Shown: positions 1 to 10,393, numbered from the stretch's first letter. The stretch: 54,491 nucleotides of DNA from Tannerella sp. (GCA_031272455.1 JAISTS010000068.1:1-54491), one strand, 5' to 3'. The notes: generated by a model not told the origin, from the sequence alone. Numbers and translations: made by a program.

Positions 1-416
1 TCTCCGCCGTCGTCAACGATGAGGTTAGGACCTTTGCCGTCGGGGAAGCGGAGGGCTTGGTCGGTGCACCACCAGTATTCTTCGAGCGATTCGCCTTTCC
101 AAGCGAAGACGGGCGTCCCTCCTGCCGCTATTGCAGCGGCGGCATGGTCCTGGGTCGAAAAGATGTTACACGAAGCCCAGCGCACGTCGGCGCCGAGCGC
201 TTTGAGCGTCTCTATCAGCACCGCCGTCTGGATGGTCATGTGCAGCGAGCCGGTTATACGTGCGCCCGCAAGCGGCTTTTGGTTGGCATACTTGCGGCGC
301 AGAGCCATCAGTCCGGGCATCTCGTGTTCCGCTATCTCAATCTCTTTGCGCCCGAACTCTGCGAGCGCTACGTCTGCTACTTTATATTGCAGATTATCAG
401 CATTTTGTATCGACAT
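1..416 (-). CDS. ahcY: Adenosylhomocysteinase (S-adenosyl-L-homocysteine hydrolase), N-terminal part, truncated by window edge
   Basis: Own reverse-strand translation (not in ORF track): [98 protein letters not shown]..., the characteristic SAHH N-terminus. Confidence 0.96.
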   Translation of the reverse strand, partial: MSIQNADNLQYKVADVALAEFGRKEIEIAEHEMPGLMALRRKYANQKPLAGARITGSLHMTIQTAVLIETLKALGADVRWASCNIFSTQDHAAAAIAAGGTPVFAWKGESLEEYWWCTDQALRFPDGKGPNLIVDDGG

Positions 417-444
417 TGACGTTTATCTTTATATTTATGAGGCG

Positions 445-472
445 CAAAGTTAATACTTTTATTCCGAACAAA
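445..472 (-). promoter_or_regulatory. Putative ahcY promoter: -7 box TAACTTTG (445-452), TTTG (469-472)
   Basis: Match to Bacteroidetes TAnnTTTG -7 element; the TTTG is at 16 bp spacing, shorter than usual (about 19-21). Confidence 0.4.
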
Positions 473-510
473 AAAATGCCGCAGCAACGTTAGGACGCAT
501 TGCCGCGGCA
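470..510 (-). terminator. Intrinsic terminator downstream of rprXY
   Basis: Minus strand TGCCGC...GCGGCA stem (510-505/482-477) followed by T7 (476-470). Confidence 0.6.
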
Positions 511-547
511 TCAGAATAACTTAAATATTTAAAAAAATGAAACGATT

Positions 548-1276
548 TTACAAAACCAATCCTTCTTCGCGTGCCTGGTCTTCACCCGACACGGTGATCA
601 GCTTGTAACCTTTGCCATGGATATTGATAATCTCAATATCCGGGTCGTCTTTCAACAGTTTACGCAACTTGGTGATATACACGTCCATACTTCTGGCGTT
701 GAAGTAGTTGTCATCAACCCAGATGGTTTTCAGCGCATAGTTGCGTTCCAGGATTTCGTTGGCGTGCGAGCAAAGCAGCGTAAGAAGCTCACATTCTTTC
801 GTAGTCAGCTTAGTTACTTTGTCGCCAATCACCAGCGTTTGTTTCTGAGTATCGAAAGTGAACGCGCCAATCTTGTAATACGGCACATCCTTGATTTTCT
901 TGCCTTTAACTCGGCGCAAAATCGCTTCGATACGCAGCAACAGCTCTTCCATACTGAACGGTTTGGTCAGATAATCATCGCCACCAAGCTTGAATCCTTC
1001 CAGCACATCTTCCTTCATCGTTTTGGCGGTGAGAAAGATAATGGGAATATCAGGATTGAGTGTACGAATTTCCTGAGCCAGTGTGAAACCGTCTTTCTTC
1101 GGCATCATTACGTCGAGGACGCACAAGTCGTATGTCCCTGCCGTAAAGCCCTTGTAACCTGCGTCCCCATCAGAGAACAAATCGGTTACGTAACCTTTTG
1201 CTTGAAGGTATTCCCTCAAAAGCATACCTAAATTTTCGTCATCTTCGCAAAAGAAGATCTTCAATTTTTCTTCCAT
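548..1276 (-). CDS. rprY: OmpR-family response regulator, RprY-like
   Basis: Receiver domain (CEDDENLG, DVMMP, TAK, KPF) plus winged-helix output domain; directly downstream of RprX-like kinase. Confidence 0.9.
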   Translation of the reverse strand: MEEKLKIFFCEDDENLGMLLREYLQAKGYVTDLFSDGDAGYKGFTAGTYDLCVLDVMMPKKDGFTLAQEIRTLNPDIPIIFLTAKTMKEDVLEGFKLGGDDYLTKPFSMEELLLRIEAILRRVKGKKIKDVPYYKIGAFTFDTQKQTLVIGDKVTKLTTKECELLTLLCSHANEILERNYALKTIWVDDNYFNARSMDVYITKLRKLLKDDPDIEIINIHGKGYKLITVSGEDQAREEGLVL

Positions 1277-1279
1277 AAT

Positions 1280-2818
1280 CTACTGTTTTTTAATGAGTGG
1301 TAATGTTATTATAAATTTAGTTCCTATAAAACCGTCTTCCTGTTCGGCGCGAATAGACCCGCCGTGGTCTGCAATGATTTTGCGGACATAGGCTAAGCCC
1401 AGCCCGAAACCTTTCACATTGTGTACATTGCCTGTTGGTACGCGGTAGAAACGGTCGAAAATCTTTTTCAGATATTCCTTCTTTATTCCTATTCCGTTGT
1501 CTTCCACGTAAATATATAGCTTGTTTGCATCGTTTTTTGTCCGTACCATCAACTGCAGCGTAACATCGTTACGGCGGTATTTAACGGCATTGTCGAGCAA
1601 ATTGTATAACACGTTCTCAATGTGCATCTTATCAGCATATATCATCGAGTCCTCTGCTTCGAGGTCTATATCTATTGTCCCGCCATATTTTTCGACCTTC
1701 AGCGAGAATGTGCCTGCCACGCTGACTATCAGGTCGTTGGCGTCAATTTCCTTAAGTTTGAAAATGGCTTTCTGCTTCTCGAAAAGCGAAATTTGCAGCA
1801 CTTTTTCGACAAGGAAACCGAGTCGCTTGCTCTCGTCGCCGATAACGCCCGAAATATGCTTGAACACATCGGTATTCTTCGTGATTTCCGGGTCTTTAAG
1901 CATCTGTGCGGCAAGCGAAATCGTCGAAACAGGCGTCTTAAGCTCGTGTGTCATATTGTTAACGAAGTCGTTCTTCATCTCCGAAAGCTTCTTTTGACGG
2001 AAGATGGTATATATTGTAAACGAGAACGTTACGAGCAAAATCAGCGAGAAAGCAACCGATGGCGCAAGGAACGAGACCGAGCGGGTGATATAGTCCGTCT
2101 TAGTCGGAAAATAGACTTGCAGATAGTTGCGTTTCGACGGCGGATCGCCCGGAAACAGCACTTCGGTCAGCAGGTCGGCTGCCTTGGCTGCTTTTTCAAA
2201 CTTTTCGCTCTGGTAGATAATCTGCCCGTCGCGATTGATAATCATGAAAATATATGGTAAATTTAACCCATTGTCGGCAAACTCAGTTTTTAAATAAGTG
2301 TTTATTTTTGCGAAATCCACGCGCTGCTCAATGGGCGTCAGATAAGCCGAATAGACCATGTTGTACGCCACTTCTTCAAGCAGCCGCGCCTGATGCTGAT
2401 AGCGCAGCAGCAGCGTGCGCTGGTTTTCTTCCGATTTCTTGACGATGGCATCTTTCGAGGTCGGATTGAGCACATTGGAGTTCTTCTGAGTGTTCACATC
2501 GAACTGCCGGAGTATCGTCCCCGTCCCGTCCTGAAGCTGATATACCGACGAGCTTTTTATCGTAAGAGATTGATTGATTGATTGTTGACTTGGCGAATTT
2601 TTGTAATTGAAATAGTCCATATCTTCTTCGAGATACTTACGCGCCTCATCATGCTCGAGCATCTCGGAGACTTGTTCGAGGCAACGCCTTACGGTCGTGT
2701 TGAATTGCTCGTTGCTTGTCTTCGAGATTACGCCGATGTAATAGACCTGCATATAAATCAATCCTGAAAATGCAAAGCCCATAACGCCTGTCAGTAACCA
2801 AATTGTTGACTTTCTCAT
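1280..2818 (-). CDS. rprX: Membrane sensor histidine kinase, RprX-like
   Basis: Two TM segments, HisKA motif NNMTHELKTPVSTI, HATPase motifs DNAVKY, DNGIGI, GFGLGL. Confidence 0.9.
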   Translation of the reverse strand: MRKSTIWLLTGVMGFAFSGLIYMQVYYIGVISKTSNEQFNTTVRRCLEQVSEMLEHDEARKYLEEDMDYFNYKNSPSQQSINQSLTIKSSSVYQLQDGTGTILRQFDVNTQKNSNVLNPTSKDAIVKKSEENQRTLLLRYQHQARLLEEVAYNMVYSAYLTPIEQRVDFAKINTYLKTEFADNGLNLPYIFMIINRDGQIIYQSEKFEKAAKAADLLTEVLFPGDPPSKRNYLQVYFPTKTDYITRSVSFLAPSVAFSLILLVTFSFTIYTIFRQKKLSEMKNDFVNNMTHELKTPVSTISLAAQMLKDPEITKNTDVFKHISGVIGDESKRLGFLVEKVLQISLFEKQKAIFKLKEIDANDLIVSVAGTFSLKVEKYGGTIDIDLEAEDSMIYADKMHIENVLYNLLDNAVKYRRNDVTLQLMVRTKNDANKLYIYVEDNGIGIKKEYLKKIFDRFYRVPTGNVHNVKGFGLGLAYVRKIIADHGGSIRAEQEDGFIGTKFIITLPLIKKQ

Positions 2819-3075
2819 TGTTTCAAAATTTCAGCATTTAATCCGCTGCAAAAATAGCACTCATTATTTTAATATTCACATAAAAAGTGTAAAAAATCGT
2901 CTGAATAAAGTTAATATTTTATAAATTAAGTTTTGAAATCTCTTTCAAAAAACAATTTTTTACTCTTTATAACACTGTATTTTAATTAAATACAAATTTT
3001 AACACAAAATTGTTGATATTTTAGCCATTTTAACACATATATCAAACGTTTTTCATGTCTTGCCAAGTCTGTTTT

Positions 3076-6000
3076 TTACACAGATTTGTTGATTTCAACC
3101 CACTTGCGGGCGTTAACGAAGGCTTCGATCCATGGCGTGGCTTCGTCATTTTTCCGTCCTTCGGGATAAAAACCGCACTGCCAGGGGAACAAAGCGCGCT
3201 CAGGATGGGGCATCATTGCCAGATGTCGTCCGTCGGCAGAGCAGACGCCTGCAACAGCCCACGGCGAGCCGTTAGGATTGGCAGGATAGCCGTCGTAAGC
3301 ATACTTCGCGACGATGTGATAAGCCTTTTCTTCGTAGGGAAAATCGAACTTTCCTTCGCCGTGAGCCACCCATACACCTAATTTTGAGCCGCTTAACGAA
3401 CCAAACATCACAGAGTGATTTTTCGGTATTTCGATCGACACAAACGAGGATTCAAACTTGTGCGAGTCGTTATGCACCATCCTGTGCTTTTTCTCATGGT
3501 CGGGATAGAGCAAACCAAGCTCCGCCATCAGCTGACAGCCGTTGCAGATACCCATACTCAATGTGTCGGGACGGGCATAATAGGCTTCGATGGTCTTTTT
3601 CGCCCGCTCGTTGTAGAGGAAACCGCCTGCCCAACCCTTAGCCGAGCCTAAGACATCGGAATTGGAAAAGCCTCCGCAGAAAACGATAAAGTTCACATCT
3701 TCAAGCGTTTCGCGACCGGTTGAAAGGTCAGTCATGTGCACATCCCTGACATCGAAACCGGCAAGATAGAGCGCAAAAGCCGTCTCGCGCTCACACTGTG
3801 AGCCTTTTTCGCGCAGCACGGCGGCACGTATGCCCGACACCGATTTGCGATCGAAAGTAAGTCCGTATTGCGACAGCTTGCCCTCAAAATTTTTCGGATA
3901 ACGGAACGTAACAGGCTGTACCTTATAGTTTTCAAAGCGATTGCCTGCCGCCGCAGCGCCGCTTTGACGTATGTCGAGCCTGTAAGAGGTCGAATACCAC
4001 ACATCACGCAGATAATCAATGCCAAACTGATAGTCAGCTCCATCTTTCGATACGAGGATATGACGCTCGGCAACAGGCTTTGCAATGACCACGCCGCCAA
4101 CGCCCGCATCTCGAAGCAACTTCTCAAAACGCTTCCCATCAGATACTTGTACCAGCACTCCGGGGTTTTCGGAAAAGAGTATCTTTATCACATCGCGCTC
4201 GTCAATCACGTCGAGGTTGACCTCAAGCCCTCCTTCGGTATTGCCAAAACACATCTCAAGCAAAGCCGTAATCATCCCTCCGCCTGAAATATCGTGCCCC
4301 GCAAGCACAATTCCCTGTTCCACAGCATCCTGAATAGCATTGAAAGCGTTACGGAAATATTCAGGATCGGTAACCGCAGGCGTATTGTTGCCAAGGTAAT
4401 TCAGCGACTGAGCAAACGCCGAGCCTCCAAGCTGCAGTTTGTCGAACGAAAAGTCTATATAATATATGTACGCGCGCGTACTATTATTAATTACAGGCGA
4501 TACGATTTTCCTGACATCGCTGACTTCGGCTGCCGCAGAGATGATGACTGTTCCGGGCGAGAGCACTTTGTCTTTGCCGTATTTCTGCGTCATCGACAGG
4601 CTGTCTTTGCCGGTAGGAATATTGATACCCAGCGATATAGCGAAATAGGAGGCGGCTTTTACGGCATCGTACAGACGCGTATCCTCGCCTTCGTTACGGC
4701 AAGCCCACATCCAGTTGGCGCTCAGCGAGACGCCCGACAGGCGGTCGGTCAACGGAGCGAACACAATGTTTGTCAAAGCCTCAGCTATAGCCAGTACAGA
4801 TCCTGCAGCAGCATCGACTACGGCAGCCTGAGGCGCATGACCAATCGACGTGGCTATCCCCGACCTGCCGCGATAGTCCAGAGCAACGGCGCCAAGGTCG
4901 CTCAGCGGCAACTGTATTTCTCCCTGACACTGCTGACGCGCCACTTTACCCGTTACCGAGCGGTCAACCTTGTTTGTCAGCCAGTCTTTGCAGGCGACAG
5001 CTTCGAGCTGAAGTACGTTTTCGACGTATTGATGAATATCCGACACCCTGTAAACCACCGGTTTATAGCTCGTGTAAACCGTCCGGTCGTTCATAACCGT
5101 GCGCGGCGGTTTGCCAAACATATATTCGAGGCGGATGTCTATCGGTTTCGCTCCGTCGGCTTGCTCAAAGACAAACTGCATATCGCCCGTTGTCTCGCCA
5201 ACAACATAGAACGGCGCCCTTTCGCGCTCGGCTATACGTCTGACGCGCTCGACATCTTTCTCTTTCATCAGCAAGCCCATACGTTCCTGACTTTCGTTGC
5301 CGATAATTTCTTTAGCCGAAAGCGTCGGGTCGCCAATCGGCAATTTGCTCATATCTATATGCCCTCCGGTCGTTTCGACCAACTCCGACAGGCAGTTTAG
5401 ATGCCCGCCTGCGCCGTGGTCGTGGATCGAGATGACCGGATTGTCGTCGGATTCGGCAAGCGCACGGATGACATTAGCCGTCCGTTTTTGCATTTCGGGA
5501 TTGGCTCGTTGCACGGCGTTTAGCTCTATTCCGCTGGCATACTGACCGGTATTGACCGACGAGACAGCGCCGCCGCCCATTCCAATCCTATAGTTATCGC
5601 CGCCTGTAACGACGATCTTCTCGCCCGCTTCGGGAACGCCCTTGAGCGCGTCGCGTTTGTTGGCATACCCTACCCCGCCGGCAAGCATTATCACCTTGTC
5701 GTAGGCAAGTTTTTTTTCGTTTTCAGTATGCTCAAATGTCAGCACAGAGCCGCAAATCAGCGGTTGACCGTATTTGTTGCCGAAGTCCGACGCCCCGTTC
5801 GACGCCTTGATAAGTATCTGTTCCGGAGTCTGATAGAGCCATGGGCGCGGGTCAAGGATTTTCTCCCAGGCTTTAGCGCCGTCGGTGCGCGGGTACGATG
5901 TCATATAGACGGCTGTACCTGCCAGCGGCAACGACGACTTGCCACCGCCGAGACGGTCGCGTATCTCGCCTCCGGAGCCTGTAGCGGCGCCATTGAACGG

Positions 6001-6768
6001 CTCAACTGTCGTTGGGAAATTGTGCGTCTCGGCTTTCAGCGACAGCACAGTGTCGATCTTTTTGACCGCATAATAATCGGGCTTATCGCCTGACAGAGGC
6101 GCAAACTGCTCGATTTCAGGACCTTCGACAAACGCCACATTATCCTTATAAGCCGAAACCAATTTGTTGGGATTTTCGGCTGAAGTCTTTTTGATGAGCG
6201 CAAACAGCGAACTTTCTCGCTCCACTCCGTCGATAACAAATGTGCCTCCGAAAATCTTATGACGACAATGTTCGGAATTGACTTGCGAAAAGCCAAACAC
6301 CTCGCTGTCAGTCAGTTTGCGTCCAATCTTAGCGCTCACCGAGTTCAGGTACGCCACTTCTTCGTCGCTCAGAGCCAGCCCTTCGGCGCTGTTATACGAG
6401 GCTATATCGTCGATCGAAATTATCGGGTCGGGCTGCCTGTTGATCGTGAAAATATCCTGATTCAGCCCTTCATAGATGCGTTGCAGCATAGGGTCGAAGG
6501 TAGCGTCGCCGGTTTCTACGGCAAAAAATTCTTCTATTCGCGTAATGCCACGGATGCCCATATTTTGCGTGATTTCCACTGCGTTAGTACTCCATGGCGT
6601 AATCATTTCGCGACGAGGACCTACAAACCAGCCCGACACTGCGTCGCCGTCAACAGGCTTGGCGTCACTAAACAGCCAGATTAGCGCGGAAATATCTCTC
6701 TGCGACAGCCGGTTTTCGGTTTCTACGGCAAGCGTCGTGCCGCTAACTGATTGAAAGAATGTTATCAT
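3076..6768 (-). CDS. purL: Phosphoribosylformylglycinamidine synthase, large single-chain form
   Basis: 1230 aa; KAETHNFPTTVEPFNGAATGSGGEIRD, SVNTGQYASG, C-terminal glutamine amidotransferase GICNGCQLMAELGLLP-like and PHPER. Confidence 0.97.
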   Translation of the reverse strand: MITFFQSVSGTTLAVETENRLSQRDISALIWLFSDAKPVDGDAVSGWFVGPRREMITPWSTNAVEITQNMGIRGITRIEEFFAVETGDATFDPMLQRIYEGLNQDIFTINRQPDPIISIDDIASYNSAEGLALSDEEVAYLNSVSAKIGRKLTDSEVFGFSQVNSEHCRHKIFGGTFVIDGVERESSLFALIKKTSAENPNKLVSAYKDNVAFVEGPEIEQFAPLSGDKPDYYAVKKIDTVLSLKAETHNFPTTVEPFNGAATGSGGEIRDRLGGGKSSLPLAGTAVYMTSYPRTDGAKAWEKILDPRPWLYQTPEQILIKASNGASDFGNKYGQPLICGSVLTFEHTENEKKLAYDKVIMLAGGVGYANKRDALKGVPEAGEKIVVTGGDNYRIGMGGGAVSSVNTGQYASGIELNAVQRANPEMQKRTANVIRALAESDDNPVISIHDHGAGGHLNCLSELVETTGGHIDMSKLPIGDPTLSAKEIIGNESQERMGLLMKEKDVERVRRIAERERAPFYVVGETTGDMQFVFEQADGAKPIDIRLEYMFGKPPRTVMNDRTVYTSYKPVVYRVSDIHQYVENVLQLEAVACKDWLTNKVDRSVTGKVARQQCQGEIQLPLSDLGAVALDYRGRSGIATSIGHAPQAAVVDAAAGSVLAIAEALTNIVFAPLTDRLSGVSLSANWMWACRNEGEDTRLYDAVKAASYFAISLGINIPTGKDSLSMTQKYGKDKVLSPGTVIISAAAEVSDVRKIVSPVINNSTRAYIYYIDFSFDKLQLGGSAFAQSLNYLGNNTPAVTDPEYFRNAFNAIQDAVEQGIVLAGHDISGGGMITALLEMCFGNTEGGLEVNLDVIDERDVIKILFSENPGVLVQVSDGKRFEKLLRDAGVGGVVIAKPVAERHILVSKDGADYQFGIDYLRDVWYSTSYRLDIRQSGAAAAGNRFENYKVQPVTFRYPKNFEGKLSQYGLTFDRKSVSGIRAAVLREKGSQCERETAFALYLAGFDVRDVHMTDLSTGRETLEDVNFIVFCGGFSNSDVLGSAKGWAGGFLYNERAKKTIEAYYARPDTLSMGICNGCQLMAELGLLYPDHEKKHRMVHNDSHKFESSFVSIEIPKNHSVMFGSLSGSKLGVWVAHGEGKFDFPYEEKAYHIVAKYAYDGYPANPNGSPWAVAGVCSADGRHLAMMPHPERALFPWQCGFYPEGRKNDEATPWIEAFVNARKWVEINKSV

Positions 6769-6858
6769 AACGGTAAAGGTAAATGTCTGACGTTATTTTA
6801 CGGCAAAGGTACTATGTTTTTTTAGATTATACGCACGGATGAGAAAAATTTTCGGCAT

Positions 6859-6891
6859 AAAAAAAAGGGCAGACCCTCTCGGTTCACCCTT
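6859..6891 (-). terminator. Putative intrinsic terminator upstream of purL
   Basis: Minus strand AAGGG...CCCTT hairpin with internal loop, followed by T8. Confidence 0.5.
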
Positions 6892-7212
6892 CTTTAGAAA
6901 ATAAAAAGTAAAGTTTTTTTTATCAGGGTATTACTATAAGATTAATAAAAGAATTTTTCAGCATTAGCTAAAAAAATCTTATAAAAAAACTAAGTGTTTT
7001 ATTAACTAATTTTTATATTTTTTTTTTGCGAGAACACACCCGCTTGCGTATTCTTTTCTGAATGGTTGTCATTTTTCTTCTCCAATTTACTACTCTTAGC
7101 ATTGTCGGATGCAAAAATACAATAAATTCTTGTAATTGAGCAAGAAAAATCAAATATTTTTTTTTATATTTTCACCACCTATTTCTATCAACCTGATTTA
7201 TAGATATTTATA

Positions 7213-7797
7213 CTATTTTATTAAGTTCATAAATTCTTCCCTTGTTTTCGCTTGCTGGAAAAAACCGGTAAAATCGGAGGTTGTTGTCAGCGAATTTTGC
7301 TTTTCGACCCCGCGCATTTGCATACACATGTGCTGCGCTTCGATGACGACCATCACTCCGAGGGGGTCGAGAGTTTTCTGGATGCAATCTTTGATTTGTA
7401 GCGTGAGGCGTTCCTGAATTTGCAGTCGGTGCGCAAAAATATCAACAATACGCGGTATCTTACTCAAGCCCGTGATGTATTTTCGCGGGATATATGCGAC
7501 GTGCACCTTGCCGAAAAATGGCAACAGATGATGCTCGCAGAGCGAATAAAAGTCTATGTCTTTGACGATTACCATCTGTTTATAGTCTTCTTCCCTGAAC
7601 ATCGCCGAGGCGAGCACGGCTTCGGGATCCTGACTGTAACCCTGCGTCATAAACTGCATGAATTTCGCAGCGCGGCGCGGGGTTTTCAGCAATCCTTCCC
7701 TGCCGACATCTTCGCCAAGCAAGCCGACGATTTTTGCATAATACGACGCTATTTCATCAAGCGCAGCCTGATTTACTTCATTTTTTGCCATAAACAA
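7213..7797 (-). CDS. folE: GTP cyclohydrolase I
   Basis: [20 protein letters not shown] and [10 protein letters not shown] motifs. Confidence 0.96.
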   Translation of the reverse strand: MFMAKNEVNQAALDEIASYYAKIVGLLGEDVGREGLLKTPRRAAKFMQFMTQGYSQDPEAVLASAMFREEDYKQMVIVKDIDFYSLCEHHLLPFFGKVHVAYIPRKYITGLSKIPRIVDIFAHRLQIQERLTLQIKDCIQKTLDPLGVMVVIEAQHMCMQMRGVEKQNSLTTTSDFTGFFQQAKTREEFMNLIK

Positions 7798-7803
7798 CTC
7801 GCT

Positions 7804-8289
7804 CTAATCCAACAGAATACGCACTTCTTCCTCCTTAAAAACGTTTATTTCGTGCTTGAACGAAGGAAACGATTTGTCGAGGTTGTACTTGGCGTTCAGC
7901 GCTTCTTCGTACGAAGTGAAATCGCCGACACGCAGGCTCCAGAATGGCGAACGGTATCTGACATAAGTAGCCATTTCGGGATACAACTGCTTGATTTGAC
8001 GTTCTTTAGCAAATGCTTCATCCTTAGCCTGACGTTGATTATTGCCCGAAAAAACCTGTACGCGATAGCCGGGCACAAGCAGATAGCGGCGTCCGTTTTC
8101 TTCCTCAGTTTTAGCGCCTTCGGGTATCATCCCGACAAGACGACGCACGGCATTTGACTGATGGATAACCACTCCGCCTTTTCCGGCGCTGTTGTTTGAA
8201 AGGACGTCAAAAATCACGCTTTGCGCTGATATTCCGCCACTTACAGACAGCAGCATCACGAACAACGATATGATAATTTGCGGTTTCAT
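7804..8289 (-). CDS. SPOR-domain exported protein
   Basis: Start moved to MKPQIIISLFVMLLSVSGGISAQ (signal peptide); C-terminal GYRVQVFSGNNQRQA...YPEMATYVRYRSPFWSLRVGDFTSYEEA SPOR pattern. Confidence 0.85.
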   Translation of the reverse strand: MKPQIIISLFVMLLSVSGGISAQSVIFDVLSNNSAGKGGVVIHQSNAVRRLVGMIPEGAKTEEENGRRYLLVPGYRVQVFSGNNQRQAKDEAFAKERQIKQLYPEMATYVRYRSPFWSLRVGDFTSYEEALNAKYNLDKSFPSFKHEINVFKEEEVRILLD

Positions 8290-8305
8290 CGTGTTTTCAG
8301 CCGGT

Positions 8306-9061
8306 TTACCACGCTTCGATGATCGGCAGGAATTTGTCAACTCCGAGCGATGCACCGCCAATCAGACCGCCATCGACATCGGGATTTGAAAACAACTCTT
8401 TGGCATTGCCTGCGTTGCAGCTGCCTCCGTAGAGGATCGAGGTGTCGTCGGCAATCGTCTTACCGTACTTGCCGGCAAGGGTTTGACGAATATGCGCGTG
8501 CATTTCCTGAGCCTGCGCTGCTGTGGCGGTTTTGCCTGTGCCGATAGCCCAGACCGGCTCATAAGCGAGCACGATTTTGGAGAAATCTTCGGGCGAAAGG
8601 TCGAACAGCGACTCCTTGATTTGAGAGTCAACGACCTCAAAATGAATACCTTTTTCGCGTTCTTCCAGCACTTCGCCGATACAGAAAATCGGTGTCAGAC
8701 CGTTGGCGAGCGCCAACTCAACTTTCTTTTTCAGTATTGCGGGCGTTTCGTGATAATATGCCCTGCGCTCGGAGTGTCCGAGAATGACGTATGTGGCGCC
8801 GGTCGAGGCTACCATAGCTGCCGACACCTCGCCGGTGAAAGCGCCGGACACCTGATCTGCAGCGTTTTCGGCTGCTACGGCAATGCGTTTTGTGTCGATC
8901 GCGGCTGCGATGCTTGCTAAATGCGTGAACGGCGTGCCGATTACTACTTCGCAGCGTAAAGTCTTGCCTTTCAGCGCTTCGTCCAATCCTTTTGCTAATG
9001 CTAAACCTTCAGGCAGGGTCGTGTTCATTTTCCAGTTACCTGCAACAATTTTTTTTCTCAT
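8306..9061 (-). CDS. tpiA: Triosephosphate isomerase
   Basis: [34 protein letters not shown]. Confidence 0.98.
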   Translation of the reverse strand: MRKKIVAGNWKMNTTLPEGLALAKGLDEALKGKTLRCEVVIGTPFTHLASIAAAIDTKRIAVAAENAADQVSGAFTGEVSAAMVASTGATYVILGHSERRAYYHETPAILKKKVELALANGLTPIFCIGEVLEEREKGIHFEVVDSQIKESLFDLSPEDFSKIVLAYEPVWAIGTGKTATAAQAQEMHAHIRQTLAGKYGKTIADDTSILYGGSCNAGNAKELFSNPDVDGGLIGGASLGVDKFLPIIEAW

Positions 9062-9091
9062 AAGAATCTTATATTTAATTATTTATTTATA

Positions 9092-10393
9092 TTATACTCG
9101 TTTACTTTTCCTGACAATTAAGAAATCGTACAACCAAATGAGCAGCAAAGGTACAAAAAATGCCGCTGAAATGAACAACCAAAAGTTCGCTTTTTGAGGC
9201 GAAGTAGCGGGTTTCCATTTGGCGTCGAGAACTGCTTCGTCAATATAACTCTGATAATCAGCCGCAAGCGCGAGAATATCGTCGGGCGACGGAAAATCGT
9301 TGAAATGATATTTATTGAGAATTGTGCCTTCGCGCAGCACTAACAGTCCCGGGTTTGAGCGAATCATCGTTTTCAGCACGACATCGTCAGCTGTAAGCAT
9401 CTGATAATCAGAGCCTGTGTCTATTCGCCAGCTTGCAATTTCTTCGTCCGACGAAGCGGTTGCAAAATAGAATTGCAAGCCATCGGTTTCCTGTGCAAAG
9501 TCGTACAGATTATTTATCTTGGAGGCGCTTTTTTCGCTCGCTTCGTCAAGATGAGGCGACACAAAAAGCATCACTAATTCAGGCTGTTGCAGGATATCTT
9601 CGGCAAGATTTATGTTGTTTTCGTCAAACAGCTCGAACGAGCCGATCTTCGGAACAAATCCTTTACTCACAAGTCGGGCGTCAACGTAGGTCCACGCAGA
9701 ATCGCCTGCAGGCGAATTATCGAGCGTAAATTCTTTCGTAACTCCTTCTTTTTCATAGATAAACACATATTCGTCCTGCGGAGCGTCGGGCGGGATATTC
9801 ATCAGCGACGGGATATTTTCGCCGACTTTGTAAGGACGAAAATCTATGACGGGCAGATGTGCAAAGTTCCAGTAACAGAAGCCGATACAGAAGAAAAATG
9901 CGAACAGCGCAATAAATCCCTGCAAGGAACGGCTGTAAATCTGTTCGAGTTTGTTCCTGTAAATGAACACTATAACCGCGGCGGCAAGCAGTACGATATT
10001 TTTATAGAACGTCTGCCAGTTAGTGATAACAAGCGCATCGCCAAAACATCCGCAATCGGCAACAGGGTTATACAGAGCGAGATAGAGCGTCAATGGCGTC
10101 ATCACGCACATAAAAACGAGCGTCAGGAGCGACGACCACCAGCGAAGCACAGCCAGCAGCACGCATACTCCGAGCGCAAACTCGATTGATGACAGATTGA
10201 ACGACAGGAACATACTGAGCCACGATGGGTGTGGAGCGCCGAACGACTCAAGATATTCGCCTATTTTGATGGCAGAGCCTGTCGGGTCAACAGATTTGAC
10301 GAAACCCGAAAAAATAAACACCGCTCCAATAAGGATGCGGCATATTTCCGCCGTGATTTTCAGACTTTTATTATTATTCATCTCCAAATTCAA
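9092..10393 (-). CDS. DoxX-like membrane protein with C-terminal thioredoxin-like region
   Basis: N-terminal ICRILIGAVFIFSGFVKSVDPTGSAIKIGEYL plus several TM helices (DoxX/MauE-like); C-terminal alpha/beta region; alternative start at 10381. Confidence 0.75.
   Translation of the reverse strand: MNLEMNNNKSLKITAEICRILIGAVFIFSGFVKSVDPTGSAIKIGEYLESFGAPHPSWLSMFLSFNLSSIEFALGVCVLLAVLRWWSSLLTLVFMCVMTPLTLYLALYNPVADCGCFGDALVITNWQTFYKNIVLLAAAVIVFIYRNKLEQIYSRSLQGFIALFAFFFCIGFCYWNFAHLPVIDFRPYKVGENIPSLMNIPPDAPQDEYVFIYEKEGVTKEFTLDNSPAGDSAWTYVDARLVSKGFVPKIGSFELFDENNINLAEDILQQPELVMLFVSPHLDEASEKSASKINNLYDFAQETDGLQFYFATASSDEEIASWRIDTGSDYQMLTADDVVLKTMIRSNPGLLVLREGTILNKYHFNDFPSPDDILALAADYQSYIDEAVLDAKWKPATSPQKANFWLFISAAFFVPLLLIWLYDFLIVRKSKRV

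Noticed and set aside
19-453. Plus-strand ORFs of 144 and 120 aa at the window start
   Set aside because: Both are antisense to the partial ahcY gene, which has a clear SAHH sequence.
4294-5400. 368-aa plus-strand ORF
   Set aside because: Antisense to the unambiguous purL CDS; no recognisable motifs; shadow ORF of GC-biased codons.
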